A stretch of DNA of 16,093 nt, from positions 1-16,093 of the forward strand of contig JAMCZD010000117.1 of assembly GCA_023473405.1 (NCBI GenBank), in the 5' to 3' direction. Source of the DNA: Candidatus Omnitrophota bacterium (GTDB taxonomy: Bacteria; Verrucomicrobiota; Verrucomicrobiia; Limisphaerales; UBA1319). A program made the position numbers and the translations under genes. Under the pieces are notes generated by a model that made no database searches, had not been told where the DNA came from, and saw only the letters and a program-made list of their open reading frames with translations. Shown here piece after piece: positions 1 through 8,401 of this stretch (positions within the stretch are counted from its first letter, which is position 1; each line of letters begins with the position of its first letter).

Positions 1-2
1 AA

Positions 3-170
3 AGGCGCCGCAAATATGTCCATGGCTGGGCGATTGTCTATCATCTCGATCATCCGCCCGCGAACCGGGAGAACCTGGTCCGCAATGAGCAATGGCTCGA
101 ATCCACTCGGATCACCGGGCGCATTCGCAGTGAAAAGGGCCTCGATCAATATTTGGCTGCCGGGGCTTGA
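3..170 (+). CDS. C-terminal fragment of an unrecognised protein (5' end outside window)
   Basis: Reading from base 3 gives 55 residues without a stop, closed by TGA at 168-170. The composition looks like real protein: charged and aromatic residues are mixed (KYVHGWAIVYHLD, then ENLVRNEQWLESTRITGRI), and the codons suit a GC-rich coding frame. The piece is soluble in character, has no membrane segment and carries no motif I recognise, so I assign no function. The start lies upstream of the window. The overlapping frame beginning at base 16 is arginine- and serine-rich low-quality sequence and is less plausible. The next gene starts 90 bp downstream on the same strand, which allows but does not prove co-transcription. 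Confidence 0.6.
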   Translation, partial: RRRKYVHGWAIVYHLDHPPANRENLVRNEQWLESTRITGRIRSEKGLDQYLAAGA

Positions 171-260
171 ACAGCCCGGCGAGATTTGCGTGACGATCCG
201 GGACAATCCAGGATATCGTCATGTGATTTGGGTAATTAGGCATAATTGAGCAGGATGGAA

Positions 261-1436
261 ATGACTGAGACCAAGCCGGGCCTGGTTCCGGGTCAAAAGT
301 GTGTCGTCGCCGTTGAAGACCTTGCCTTTGGCGGCGAGGGGGTGGCGCGCGTCGGGGAATTTGTCGTTTTCGTCCCATTTGTCCTGGTGGGTGAGACGGT
401 GGAAATCGAAGTGACCGAGGTCAAGAAGCGTTTTGCACGAGCCCGGCTGGTCAGGGTGGTGGAACCGTCTTTGGAGCGGGTGAAGCCGGAGTGCCGATAT
501 TTTGGCGAGTGCGGCGGGTGTCAATATCAGCACATGGAATATGCGGCGCAACTGCGGCTCAAGCGGAAGCAGGTGAGAGATATTTTCGAACGGATCGGGG
601 GATTCAAGAATCCGCCGGTCAGCCCGGTTGTGCCTTGTCCGCAGCCTTATGGTTATCGGAATCGGATCATGGTGCGGAGCCAATGGGACAAGTTCAAGCG
701 GAGTTTGAACATCGGATTCATACGATATGACAACCGGCTGGTAGTGGACATCGAGGAGTGCGCGATTGCGTCACCGGAGCTGAATCGCCAGTTACAGGAA
801 GCACGCCTGCATCCGCCTTTGAAGGGGGGGATTAAAGTCCTTCTGCGCCAGCAACCGGAGAACTGGGATGTGCCGCCCCAGTCCTTTTTCCAGAACAATT
901 TCCTCCTGATGCCGCAACTGGCGGAGACGGTGCGGGATTGCCTGCGCCAAAGCGGGGCGCGATTTCTCGTGGACGCTTATTGTGGCGTGGGTTTTTTCAG
1001 TCTCGAGTTGGCGGGCCAGGTGGAATCGTTCGTCGGCGTGGAATACGACCAGCAGGCGGTCCAGGCTGCGCGCCGGAACGCGGCTATGCGGGCTTGCACC
1101 AACGGCGGGTTTATGGTTGGCCTGACTGAGGATTATCTGGAGTCGTTGCTCGAGCGGTTCCCCCATGAGGCGACGTCCGTGGTGTTGGACCCGCCGCGAA
1201 GGGGGTGCGGGGGGAAGGTGATCGAGCGGTTGCGCCAGGCGGGGGTCCGGCAGGTGATTTACGTTTCGTGTCATCCGGCCACGCTGGCGCGGGACTTGAA
1301 CATCATGTGCGCGGACGGGGTCTATGGACTAGTGAAAGCGGTCCCGCTGGACATGTTCCCTCAGACCCAGCATGTCGAATGCGTGGCGGACATGATGTGG
1401 AACGGAAGCGACACGTCCGGCAGGGCAGGCAGGTAG
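261..1436 (+). CDS. rlmD: 23S rRNA (uracil-C5)-methyltransferase, TrmA/RlmD family
   Basis: SAM-dependent enzyme that methylates C5 of a uridine in RNA, by family most likely 23S rRNA. Numbering from ATG 261: an N-terminal TRAM-like domain (about 10-70, GGEGVAR) is followed by an Fe-S cluster site CRYFGECGGC (C78, C84, C87) plus C167, matching the four cysteines of RumA. The SAM-binding loop is VDAYCGVGFFSLELAG (about 237-252). DPPRRG lies at 310-315, the catalytic cysteine is in VSCHPATLARDL (C337), and the base is in QTQHVE (E373). Length of 391 aa is somewhat short but normal for the family. ATG 261 is chosen because AGGA at 252-255 is well spaced from it; ATG 255 and TTG 246 are alternatives. 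The exact target (U1939, U747 or tRNA) cannot be told from sequence; RlmD is preferred because of the TRAM domain plus Fe-S site. The C-terminal end (SGRAGR) runs into a G-rich repetitive tract. Confidence 0.88.
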   Translation: MTETKPGLVPGQKCVVAVEDLAFGGEGVARVGEFVVFVPFVLVGETVEIEVTEVKKRFARARLVRVVEPSLERVKPECRYFGECGGCQYQHMEYAAQLRLKRKQVRDIFERIGGFKNPPVSPVVPCPQPYGYRNRIMVRSQWDKFKRSLNIGFIRYDNRLVVDIEECAIASPELNRQLQEARLHPPLKGGIKVLLRQQPENWDVPPQSFFQNNFLLMPQLAETVRDCLRQSGARFLVDAYCGVGFFSLELAGQVESFVGVEYDQQAVQAARRNAAMRACTNGGFMVGLTEDYLESLLERFPHEATSVVLDPPRRGCGGKVIERLRQAGVRQVIYVSCHPATLARDLNIMCADGVYGLVKAVPLDMFPQTQHVECVADMMWNGSDTSGRAGR

Positions 1437-1547
1437 GCGCCGGGCTTGGATGGGCTGGGCTGGGCGCGGGCTGGCGAGTTGATTCAACGAACAAAGATTC
1501 CCTTGCTAAAAGGCCGCGGATCGCTTTAATTCGATGCTATTCAAATT

Positions 1548-4421
1548 ATGCGAAATAAGGAAAATGAGGCCTATTTTGTCCAAAGCACTTTGCCTTGGAT
1601 TGTGGCGGCCGGAGCGTTGATTCTTTACTTGGTGACGCTGAATCATTGGGTCACGCTGGCCAGCCTGCCTGTGGTAGCCAAAGTGACCGATTGGGATTGG
1701 TGGAACCTCACCCTCCAGGCACCACTGTTCTTCGCCCTGACGTCGCCGGTTCGCCTGCTGCCCCGAGAGTGGCAACCGGTGGTTCTCAACCTGTTTTCCG
1801 CGGTATGCGCGGCCGGGGGGTTGGGCCTGCTGGCGGGATCGGTTGCCCTGCTGCCGCATGATCGCACGCGGGACCAGCGGCAGCGTGAGCGGAGTGATTT
1901 TTCACTGTTGACCATTAGGGCGGCGTGGGTGCCGCCGGTTTTGGCGGCACTGGCGCTTGGCCTGCAGCGGACCTTTTGGGAACATGCCACTGCCGCCACG
2001 GGCGAGGCCTTAAACGTCCTGCTGTTTGCATATATCATCTATTGTCTGCTCCAATTCCGCCTTGAGCAGCGCGAGTCATGGTTGACGCGCCTGTCCTTTG
2101 TATATGGTCTGGCGGTAACCAATAATTGGGCTATGATCGGTTTTTTTCCCGCGTTCTTGATCGCGACCATCTGGATCAAGGGATGGAGCTTTTTCCGCGG
2201 GCGGTTCATGCTGCGAATGATCGGTTTTGGTGTGTTGGGGTTGCTGTTGTACCTGCTTCTGCCGTTCGTGGAGAGCCTCGGAGACAAGACGCACATGAAT
2301 TTTTGGGAATTGCTCCGGTTTGAATGGGGCGCCCAAAAGGCCGTTCTCATGGTCTTTCCCAAGTACGTGGTCCTGGTTTGCGGCCTGACCTCGCTTTTGC
2401 CGGTTTTGGTGATGGGTTTCCGATGGCCTTCTTCATTTGGCGACACCAGCGTGCTTGGGGCGATGTTGACCAACCTGATGTTTCGAGTGGTGCACGCCAT
2501 CCTCCTGGTCGCCTGCGCATGGGTGATGTTCGATCCGCCCTTTAGCCCCCGAGTTCAGGGTTATGGGATTCCGTTTTTGACTTTTTATTATCTAAGCGCC
2601 CTGAGCATCGGTTATTTCAGCGGCTATTTCCTGCTGGTCTTCGGCACGGAACCGGAAAAACGACACCATCGTGTCAGCCTTTTAGCCCGACAATTCAACC
2701 GGTTCTTGGCCGGCTTGGTATGGGTGGCCCTGGTCGCTGTGCCGGCGGGGCTTGTTTACTTGAACTGGCCGGCAATACGGGCCGATAACGGACCTTACCT
2801 GAAGACCCTGGCGAATTCACTGGCCCAGGAACTGCCGGCCAAAGGCGGCCTGGTGCTAAGCGATGAACCCAATGACCTGTTGTTGGTTGAGGCGGTGCTG
2901 GACCGGGCGGGGACCTTGCCGTCCTATCTCATGCTCGATACCGCCTCGCTGCCGTACATGGATTACTATCACAATCTGCGGCGCCGCTTTCCGCAGAAGT
3001 GGCCCGATTTCCTGGGTGGCCACGATCTAAGTGATCCGATTGCTTCGGTGGTGCTTTTGCGGTGGATGATTTCACTGGCGCAGAGCAACGAGGTTTATTA
3101 TCTGCACCCGAGTTTCGGTTACTATTTTGAAGGATTATATGCTCAACCCAAGGGACTTGTTTATAGCGTCAAACCCTATGAGTCCAATGCCATCGTGCCG
3201 CCTCCGATCGGACCTGGCGATCTCGCCGCCAACATGGCCTTTTGGGCCAAGGCAAAGGCCGACCTGGCAACTTTGCCACGTCCGAAGGTAAGCAGCAGCC
3301 GGGAGGAAAACATGACGGATGCCGAATTTGTGGCTCAGTTTTATTCACGCGCTGCCAATTATTGGGGCGTCTTGTTGCAGCAAAATAATCACCTGGCGGA
3401 GGCCGGCTCAAGCTTTGACCAGGCCATCGAATTAAATCCGAACAATGTGGTGGCGAAAATCAACCGGGAGTACAATCGCAATCTGCGCCATGGCAACACC
3501 CGCGCGGTGGAGTTGAGCACGGCAATGCAGGATCAAATCCACAAATACCGTTTCTGGGAGGATATGTGGCGGGACAACGGACCGTTCGATGAAGTAAAAT
3601 TCTGCATGCAAGAAGGCGAGACGTTGGGATTGATGCGTCCTCCGTTGATTCGCCAGGCCGCCCAACAGTTCTTGCGCGTTTGTTCTTTGGACGCGACCAA
3701 TGTCGAGACGGGGATTTGGCTGGCGAACATGTATCTTCAGTGGCCAATGCCCGAAAAGGCACTCGACTTGGTTCAGTCAATCCGCGATCAGGCAAAGACG
3801 CACCCGGTGAATGTGGCCAATCAGCTCGAGTTGTACCGGCTCCAGGCCTGGGCGTATGCCTCGCAGACCAACCTCATCGCCACCGAAAAGGTCTTGCAGG
3901 AAGCCGAACAACGCTTTCCCGGGGAATCGAGTTTGCCGGAAACGGCTTCGCAAATTTACCTGCGTAACGGTTTGTTCACCAACGCGTTGGCGGCTTTGGA
4001 AGAGCAATTGCGCATGGACCCAGGCAACGTCAAGGCGCTCTTGAACAAGGGGGCGCTCTGCATTCAAATCAAGGATTTCAAAAGGGCCATTCCTCCACTC
4101 GACCAGGTGCTGCGCATCGAGCCGAGAAACAGCGCCGCCCAAATGAACCGCGCCATTGCCAATTTGCAGGACGGCAACCTGGTTGCAGCCGAGAAGGACT
4201 ACGAGGCCCTGTTGGAGATGGTGCCTCACTTTTATCGAGCTTATTTCGGTTTGGCACAAATCGCCTACCAACGCCACAACACCAGCCGCGCAATCGATAA
4301 TTACGAGCTGTATTTGAAATACGCACCCCGGGATACGCGAAAGGTCCTTCGCGATCAGGCAGAAGCTCAATACGTCGCCAACCGGTTGAAGGAACTCCGA
4401 TCAGGCGCTTCGAGTCCGTAG
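1548..4421 (+). CDS. Large membrane protein, DUF2723-like N-terminus with C-terminal TPR domain
   Basis: 957 aa. The N-terminal half is very hydrophobic, with about ten predicted membrane helices between residues 14 and 410 (for example WIVAAGALILYLVTL, a helix near 84-105, and GVLGLLLYLLLPFV). It resembles DUF2723 proteins (GT117, GT-C fold), including a conserved-looking stretch near 100-190 (LLPHDRTRDQRQRER, TFWEHATAATGEALN). The acidic DSGEF-type motif I expect in the first outer loop of typical members is not evident, so transferase activity is uncertain. Residues about 430-590 form an extracytoplasmic stretch, and about 597-940 hold tetratricopeptide repeats (FDQAIELNPNN, LRMDPGNVKALLNKGALCI, LLEMVPHFYRAYFGLAQIAY). 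It is followed 5 bp later by a GT4 gene and then a WecA-like gene, which supports a role in surface glycan or protein glycosylation. ATG 1548 has no clear Shine-Dalgarno sequence. Confidence 0.8.
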   Translation: MRNKENEAYFVQSTLPWIVAAGALILYLVTLNHWVTLASLPVVAKVTDWDWWNLTLQAPLFFALTSPVRLLPREWQPVVLNLFSAVCAAGGLGLLAGSVALLPHDRTRDQRQRERSDFSLLTIRAAWVPPVLAALALGLQRTFWEHATAATGEALNVLLFAYIIYCLLQFRLEQRESWLTRLSFVYGLAVTNNWAMIGFFPAFLIATIWIKGWSFFRGRFMLRMIGFGVLGLLLYLLLPFVESLGDKTHMNFWELLRFEWGAQKAVLMVFPKYVVLVCGLTSLLPVLVMGFRWPSSFGDTSVLGAMLTNLMFRVVHAILLVACAWVMFDPPFSPRVQGYGIPFLTFYYLSALSIGYFSGYFLLVFGTEPEKRHHRVSLLARQFNRFLAGLVWVALVAVPAGLVYLNWPAIRADNGPYLKTLANSLAQELPAKGGLVLSDEPNDLLLVEAVLDRAGTLPSYLMLDTASLPYMDYYHNLRRRFPQKWPDFLGGHDLSDPIASVVLLRWMISLAQSNEVYYLHPSFGYYFEGLYAQPKGLVYSVKPYESNAIVPPPIGPGDLAANMAFWAKAKADLATLPRPKVSSSREENMTDAEFVAQFYSRAANYWGVLLQQNNHLAEAGSSFDQAIELNPNNVVAKINREYNRNLRHGNTRAVELSTAMQDQIHKYRFWEDMWRDNGPFDEVKFCMQEGETLGLMRPPLIRQAAQQFLRVCSLDATNVETGIWLANMYLQWPMPEKALDLVQSIRDQAKTHPVNVANQLELYRLQAWAYASQTNLIATEKVLQEAEQRFPGESSLPETASQIYLRNGLFTNALAALEEQLRMDPGNVKALLNKGALCIQIKDFKRAIPPLDQVLRIEPRNSAAQMNRAIANLQDGNLVAAEKDYEALLEMVPHFYRAYFGLAQIAYQRHNTSRAIDNYELYLKYAPRDTRKVLRDQAEAQYVANRLKELRSGASSP

Positions 4422-4426
4422 GCGGG

Positions 4427-5578
4427 ATGCGCGTCACGCACGTCATCACCCGGTTGATCGTCGGCGGGGCGCAGGAGAACACGTTGGCCTCGGTGCTGGG
4501 CTTGGCGCGCAGGCCGGGGGTGGAGGCGGATTTGGTGTCGGGACCGACGATGGGGCCGGAGGGATCGCTGGAGTCAGTTCTCGCCGAAGCCCCGGTTCGG
4601 TTCACTCGAGTGCCCGAGTTGGTGCGCCCGGTTCATCCTTTGAATGATTGGATGGCCTTGCGCCGGTTGATCCTCTTGTTCCGGCAACAGCGTCCCGACA
4701 TCGTCCATACCCATAGCGGCAAGGCCGGCATTTTAGGGCGGTTGGCCGCTCATCGCGCCGGCGTCCGAGTCATCGTTCATACCATTCACGGTCCCTCGTT
4801 TGGTTCGTTCCAGGGCCGTTGCGCCAACTTCGTCTTTCAGGCCGCTGAACGTTACGCAGCCAGGTTCACAACCGGCTTTATTAGCGTCGCCCAAGCCATG
4901 ACCGACCAGTACCTGGCGGCTGGGATCGGACGTCCCGGCCAATTCACCCGCATTTACAGCGGTTTTGACCTGGCCCCATTTCTGGCGGCCAAGAACGACC
5001 CGGCCTGGCGCCGCCAATGGGGTCTGGCAGACACTGATTTCGTGGTTGGGATGATCGCCCGCTTATTCAAACTAAAAGGACACGACGACCTGTTCGCGGT
5101 GGCGCCGGAGTTGGTGAGACAATGCCCGGCAATGAAGTTTTTGCTGGTTGGCGACGGCCCGTGGCGACGGCGCTTTGAAGAACGGGCTCGCGCTCTTGGA
5201 TTGAAAGCGCATTTTGTCTTTGCGGGTTTGGTTCCCCCGTCCGATGTGCCGCGGTTCGTGGGAACAATGGATGCACTGGTCCATCTCTCGCGCCGTGAGG
5301 GCCTGGCGCGCGCCTTGCCGCAGGCAATGGCGGCGAGCCGGCCGGTGATCGCTTACGATTGCGACGGCGCCCGCGAAGTATGCCTTGAAAACGAGACGGG
5401 ATTTCTGCTCGCCCACGGCGACCGGGTCGGACTGAGCCGGCGGCTCATCGAATTGGCGGTGGACCCGGCACTGCGCGACCGGTTGGGCCGCCGCGGGCGG
5501 TGTCTGGCGCGGGAACGTTTTCCCGTTGAGAAAATGGTTGATGAAATTTATTCTCTTTATTTGCGGCTGATTTCATGA
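4427..5578 (+). CDS. Glycosyltransferase family 4 (GT-B fold)
   Basis: 383 aa, typical GT4 length. The N-terminal acceptor-domain signature RLIVGGAQENT (about 9-19) and HTHSGKAGILGRLAAHRAGV (about 94-113) are characteristic, as is the hinge and nucleotide-sugar domain (VGMIARLFKLKGHDDL, FLLVGDGPWRRRFEERA, HFVFAGLVPPSDVPRF). It should transfer a sugar from a nucleotide donor to a lipid-linked or other acceptor at the cytoplasmic face; donor and acceptor are not predictable. The EX7E motif region reads REGLARALPQAMA: the first Glu is E291 but the second position is Gln299. The start is 5 bp after the upstream stop, and the last codon overlaps the next gene as ATGA (5575-5578), indicating translational coupling. 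Position between the DUF2723-like gene and the phosphosugar transferase argues for glycan assembly. Confidence 0.88.
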   Translation: MRVTHVITRLIVGGAQENTLASVLGLARRPGVEADLVSGPTMGPEGSLESVLAEAPVRFTRVPELVRPVHPLNDWMALRRLILLFRQQRPDIVHTHSGKAGILGRLAAHRAGVRVIVHTIHGPSFGSFQGRCANFVFQAAERYAARFTTGFISVAQAMTDQYLAAGIGRPGQFTRIYSGFDLAPFLAAKNDPAWRRQWGLADTDFVVGMIARLFKLKGHDDLFAVAPELVRQCPAMKFLLVGDGPWRRRFEERARALGLKAHFVFAGLVPPSDVPRFVGTMDALVHLSRREGLARALPQAMAASRPVIAYDCDGAREVCLENETGFLLAHGDRVGLSRRLIELAVDPALRDRLGRRGRCLARERFPVEKMVDEIYSLYLRLIS

Positions 5579-6555
5579 ACCTGCTCCTGGTATATTTGCT
5601 GGCCTTTGCCGGCGCGTGGCTGACTTCGTTTCTCGGCCTGCCCCTTTGGCGGGCCTGGTGCAGGCGCATCGGCTTGGTGGATGAGCCTGGCCATCGCAAG
5701 ATTCATTCCGCTCCCATCCCCCTGGCGGGTGGATTGGCGGTGTTGACAGGATTGCTGGCGCCTTTGCTTGCTGGGATGTTGGCCTTGAACTTTGGTTGGC
5801 TGGGTTCGCCTGCCACGGGCTTGTTGAGTTACGGTTTGAGCCGTCGTGCAGGTCAATTGAGTGCCCTGTTGCTCGGTGCGTTGGGGATGGTTGGACTGGG
5901 GTGGTGGGACGACAAAACCGAGCTGAGGCCGGCGGTCAAGTTTGGCGCTCAGTTATTGATCGCGGTGCTGGTGGCGGGTGCGGGGGTGCGGATTACGTTG
6001 TTTGTAAAGAGCACGCTTTTCAGTTACGCCATTACCGTTCTGTGGATTCTCTCGGTGACAAACGCTTATAATTTCATGGATAACATGAATGGTTTGTGCG
6101 CCGGGTTGGGCGCGATTGGCGCCTGGTATTTTGCCTGGTCCGCGGCAGCGCAGGGTCAATACCTGGTAGCTATTCTTGGGGCGCTGTCTTTCGGGGCGCT
6201 TTTGGGTTTCTTGCCCTACAATTTTCCGCGGGCCACCGCCTTTTTGGGCGATGCCGGGAGCCACCTGATTGGTTATTGGCTGGCGGTATTGGCCATACTT
6301 CCCCATTTCTACACGCATCAGAATCCCAAGTCCTGGGCGGTGTTGAGTCCTCTATTGATCCTGGCGGTTCCATTGGCGGACATGTGCTGGGTGGTGGTGC
6401 TGCGCTGGCGGCGCGGACTGCCTTTTTATATGGGCGACACGAATCATCTTTCCCATCGTTTGGTGCGCCGGGGTTGGCCGCCTTCGACCGCCGTTTTATT
6501 GATCTGGCTGCTGGCTACCATATTGGGCGGATGCGCCTTTGCGCTGCAGGGTTAG
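5575..6555 (+). CDS. WecA/MraY-family undecaprenyl-phosphate sugar-1-phosphate transferase
   Basis: 326 aa polytopic membrane enzyme that should load a HexNAc-1-phosphate from a UDP-sugar onto undecaprenyl phosphate, the first membrane step of a surface polysaccharide. Family signatures are complete: GLVDEPGHRKIH with PIPLAGG near residues 33-53, DDK with D112/D113, NFMDNMNG (about 166-173), FLGDAGS (223-229) and the C-terminal HLSHR (H291, H294). About ten hydrophobic segments span the protein. The signature with GHRKIH and the HxxH-type C-terminal motif fits WecA/TagO/WbpL rather than peptidoglycan MraY; exact substrate unknown. The ATG overlaps the GT4 stop (ATGA), so the two are coupled. 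The gene ends the 1548-6555 cluster; about 200 bp separates it from metG. Confidence 0.88.
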   Translation: MNLLLVYLLAFAGAWLTSFLGLPLWRAWCRRIGLVDEPGHRKIHSAPIPLAGGLAVLTGLLAPLLAGMLALNFGWLGSPATGLLSYGLSRRAGQLSALLLGALGMVGLGWWDDKTELRPAVKFGAQLLIAVLVAGAGVRITLFVKSTLFSYAITVLWILSVTNAYNFMDNMNGLCAGLGAIGAWYFAWSAAAQGQYLVAILGALSFGALLGFLPYNFPRATAFLGDAGSHLIGYWLAVLAILPHFYTHQNPKSWAVLSPLLILAVPLADMCWVVVLRWRRGLPFYMGDTNHLSHRLVRRGWPPSTAVLLIWLLATILGGCAFALQG

Positions 6556-6618
6556 CGCTTGTCGGCCCGACCAGGCTGGCGCCAAGGAGTGGGCGATTGG
6601 GATATCAGGCTCGGCGAC

Positions 6619-6700
6619 GTGAATCCTCGGACGAGGATCTCCAAGGAACCCGCGGGCGGAACGCCTGCGCTACAATTGCGCGGATGTTCAGCCCCCGTGC
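6619..6700. repeat. Candidate dispersed palindromic (REP-like) element upstream of metG
   Basis: The 199-bp gap between the WecA-like gene and metG contains a GC-rich stretch with local dyads. The clearest is ATCCTC-GGAC-GAGGAT (6623-6638), followed by GC-rich text of the type GGCGGAACGCCTGCGC and by GCGC pairs flanking ACAATT. Translating it gives the phrase PAGGTPALQ, which from memory recurs in spurious proteins of Verrucomicrobia-like genomes. That would suggest a repeated noncoding element rather than a gene, but only one copy is visible here. No T-tract follows the hairpin, so it is not a classical terminator. Confidence 0.35.
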
Positions 6701-6754
6701 GCAAAATTCCCATGATTGCCAAGGCCGGAGGTATTGGGCACAGTGTTGACAGAA

Positions 6755-8371
6755 ATGAGCAAGCGATTTTATTTGACGACTGCGATTGATTATGTGAACG
6801 GCCAGCCTCATCTCGGGCACGCCTACGAAAAGGTGATCACCGACGTGATCGCGCGGGCGCACCGAAGCATGGGTGAAGGGACCTTCTATTTGACCGGGGT
6901 TGATGAGCATGGGCAAAAGGTCCAGCAGGCTGCCGTGGCGGATGGCAAGACGGCTCAGGCTTATTGCGACGAACTGGCGCGCGCCTGGCAAGCCTTTGCC
7001 GCCAAACTCGAGCTCACCAATAACGATTTCGTTCGCACCACCGAATTGCGGCATCAAGTCATGGTTGAAGCCGTCCTGCGCAAGTTGCATTCCGCAGGGC
7101 ATTTTTACCGGGCCGAATACTCCGGATTCTATTCCACCAAGGAAGAGACCTTTCTGACGGAGAAGGACCGCCGGCCGGACGGAACCTTTGACCCGATCTA
7201 CGGCGAGGTTGTCGAGTTAGTCGAAGATAACTACTACTTCAAATTAAAGGATCACCAGACCTGGCTGATTGATTACGTGGAAAATGACCCGGACTTTATC
7301 CTGCCTCAAGCCCGCCGCAACGAGGTCCTTGGGTTCCTCAAGAATAATCCCCTGGAAGACTTGTGCATCACCCGGCCGGCGTCCCGATTGAATTGGGGCA
7401 TCCCGGTGCCGTTCGACCCTGGCTACGTCACATATGTCTGGTTTGATGCGTTGCTCAATTACATTACGGTTCCGGCCGCTTATGGCGACCCGGTTGTGTT
7501 GGGGGCGCTGGACTCGGCTGTTGAGGCGCCGGAATCCGATTGGCGCATGCCGGGGTCGGCGTTGGAACTCTGGCCGGCGGACGTCCAGGTTGTCGGCAAG
7601 GACATCGTGAAATTTCACGCGGTGTTCTGGCCGATCATGCTTCGCGCCTTGGGATTGCCATTGCCCCGGCAGTTGCTGGTGCATGGCTGGTGGCAATACG
7701 AAGGTCAGAAAATGAGTAAGACCACGGGCAACATTGTTGACCCCATGGCGGTTATCGCGGAATGGGGCGTCGATGCCTTCCGCTATTACGTCATCCGCGA
7801 ACTCGGCATTGGGTCCGACGGCAACTGGACCGATGCGGGATTCCAGGCCCGATACCAGGCCGACCTGGCCAATGGGTTAGGCAACCTGGTGAATCGCTCC
7901 CTCTCCATGCTTAATCGCTACCGGCAAGGCCGGGTCCCGGAACGCTCGGAAGATTTGGCGCCCGACGCTGAAAAAGCGATTCGCGAGTCCTCGGAGAATC
8001 TCAAACAACTACAGCTTCAGACCGCGCTCCAAGTCGTGTGGTCCCTGGTCAACCGCGCCAACCAGTATGTGGACCATACAGCTCCGTTCAAACTAGCCAA
8101 AGACCCCGCTCAAGCTCAACGGCTGGACGCCGTCCTTTACAGTCTGGCTGAAACCTGCCGGGTGCTGGCCGTGTTGATCTGGCCGTTCTTGCCCTCGACT
8201 GCAAACCGTATCTACGCCCAACTTGGCTTGACCGGATCGCCGGATCAGATCGCGGCGTCAAAATGGGGGGGCTTACCCCCAGGCCATGCGATCGGCAAGA
8301 TATCCCCACTGTTTCCGCGCCGGGACCAACCGTCCGCCGGCCCCATAACAGCCGGTGTGAGCCGGCCCTGA
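6755..8371 (+). CDS. metG: Methionine--tRNA ligase
   Basis: Class I aminoacyl-tRNA synthetase charging tRNA-Met, 538 aa. The HIGH motif is HLGH (19-22) after ATAIDYVNG-type N-terminal sequence, and the KMSKS motif is KMSKT (319-323). Other family landmarks are YLTGVDEHGQKVQQAA, SRLNWGIPVPFD, YVWFDALLNYI, VVGKDIVKFHAVFWP and LLVHGWWQYEGQKMSKT. The connective-peptide region reads GFYSTKEETFLTEKD with no CxxC pairs, so this is the form lacking the cysteine zinc knuckle. About 20 residues after YGDP (VVLGALDSAVEAPESDWRMP) look like a lineage-specific insertion. There is no C-terminal EMAP/Trbp111 tRNA-binding domain; the protein ends shortly after the anticodon-binding helical domain. ATG 6755 is preferred over the in-frame TTG 6716 because homology starts at SKRFYLTTAIDY. 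Monocistronic or first of a unit; regulation not evident. Confidence 0.95.
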   Translation: MSKRFYLTTAIDYVNGQPHLGHAYEKVITDVIARAHRSMGEGTFYLTGVDEHGQKVQQAAVADGKTAQAYCDELARAWQAFAAKLELTNNDFVRTTELRHQVMVEAVLRKLHSAGHFYRAEYSGFYSTKEETFLTEKDRRPDGTFDPIYGEVVELVEDNYYFKLKDHQTWLIDYVENDPDFILPQARRNEVLGFLKNNPLEDLCITRPASRLNWGIPVPFDPGYVTYVWFDALLNYITVPAAYGDPVVLGALDSAVEAPESDWRMPGSALELWPADVQVVGKDIVKFHAVFWPIMLRALGLPLPRQLLVHGWWQYEGQKMSKTTGNIVDPMAVIAEWGVDAFRYYVIRELGIGSDGNWTDAGFQARYQADLANGLGNLVNRSLSMLNRYRQGRVPERSEDLAPDAEKAIRESSENLKQLQLQTALQVVWSLVNRANQYVDHTAPFKLAKDPAQAQRLDAVLYSLAETCRVLAVLIWPFLPSTANRIYAQLGLTGSPDQIAASKWGGLPPGHAIGKISPLFPRRDQPSAGPITAGVSRP

Positions 8372-8401
8372 ATTCCCGGTCGCGCCCGAGGGCAAGTGAT
8401 C

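Noticed and set aside
241..246. CATAAT as a -10 promoter box for the methyltransferase gene
   Set aside because: No acceptable -35 at 16-18 bp spacing, and the implied start site would leave almost no leader before ATG 255/261.
16..249. 77-codon frame at the left edge
   Set aside because: Arg/Ser/Pro-rich composition and overlap with the better frame at 3-170, which ends in a stop and reads as ordinary protein.
1450..1478. Short GGGCT tandem tract after the methyltransferase gene
   Set aside because: Only two or three imperfect units; low-complexity drift rather than a functional repeat.
3777..4370. 197-codon minus-strand open frame under the TPR region
   Set aside because: It is a shadow of the TPR coding frame. 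The plus-strand frame continues through it with typical TPR residues.
6559..6789. Small plus-strand frame (76 codons) overlapping the metG start
   Set aside because: Needs a non-ATG start, runs into metG in another frame and is mostly translated palindromic spacer; treated as noncoding repeat.
8263..8292. G7/C5 hairpin at the 3' end of metG as a terminator
   Set aside because: It lies inside the metG frame and encodes WGGLPPGH, expected for MetG; no T-tract follows.
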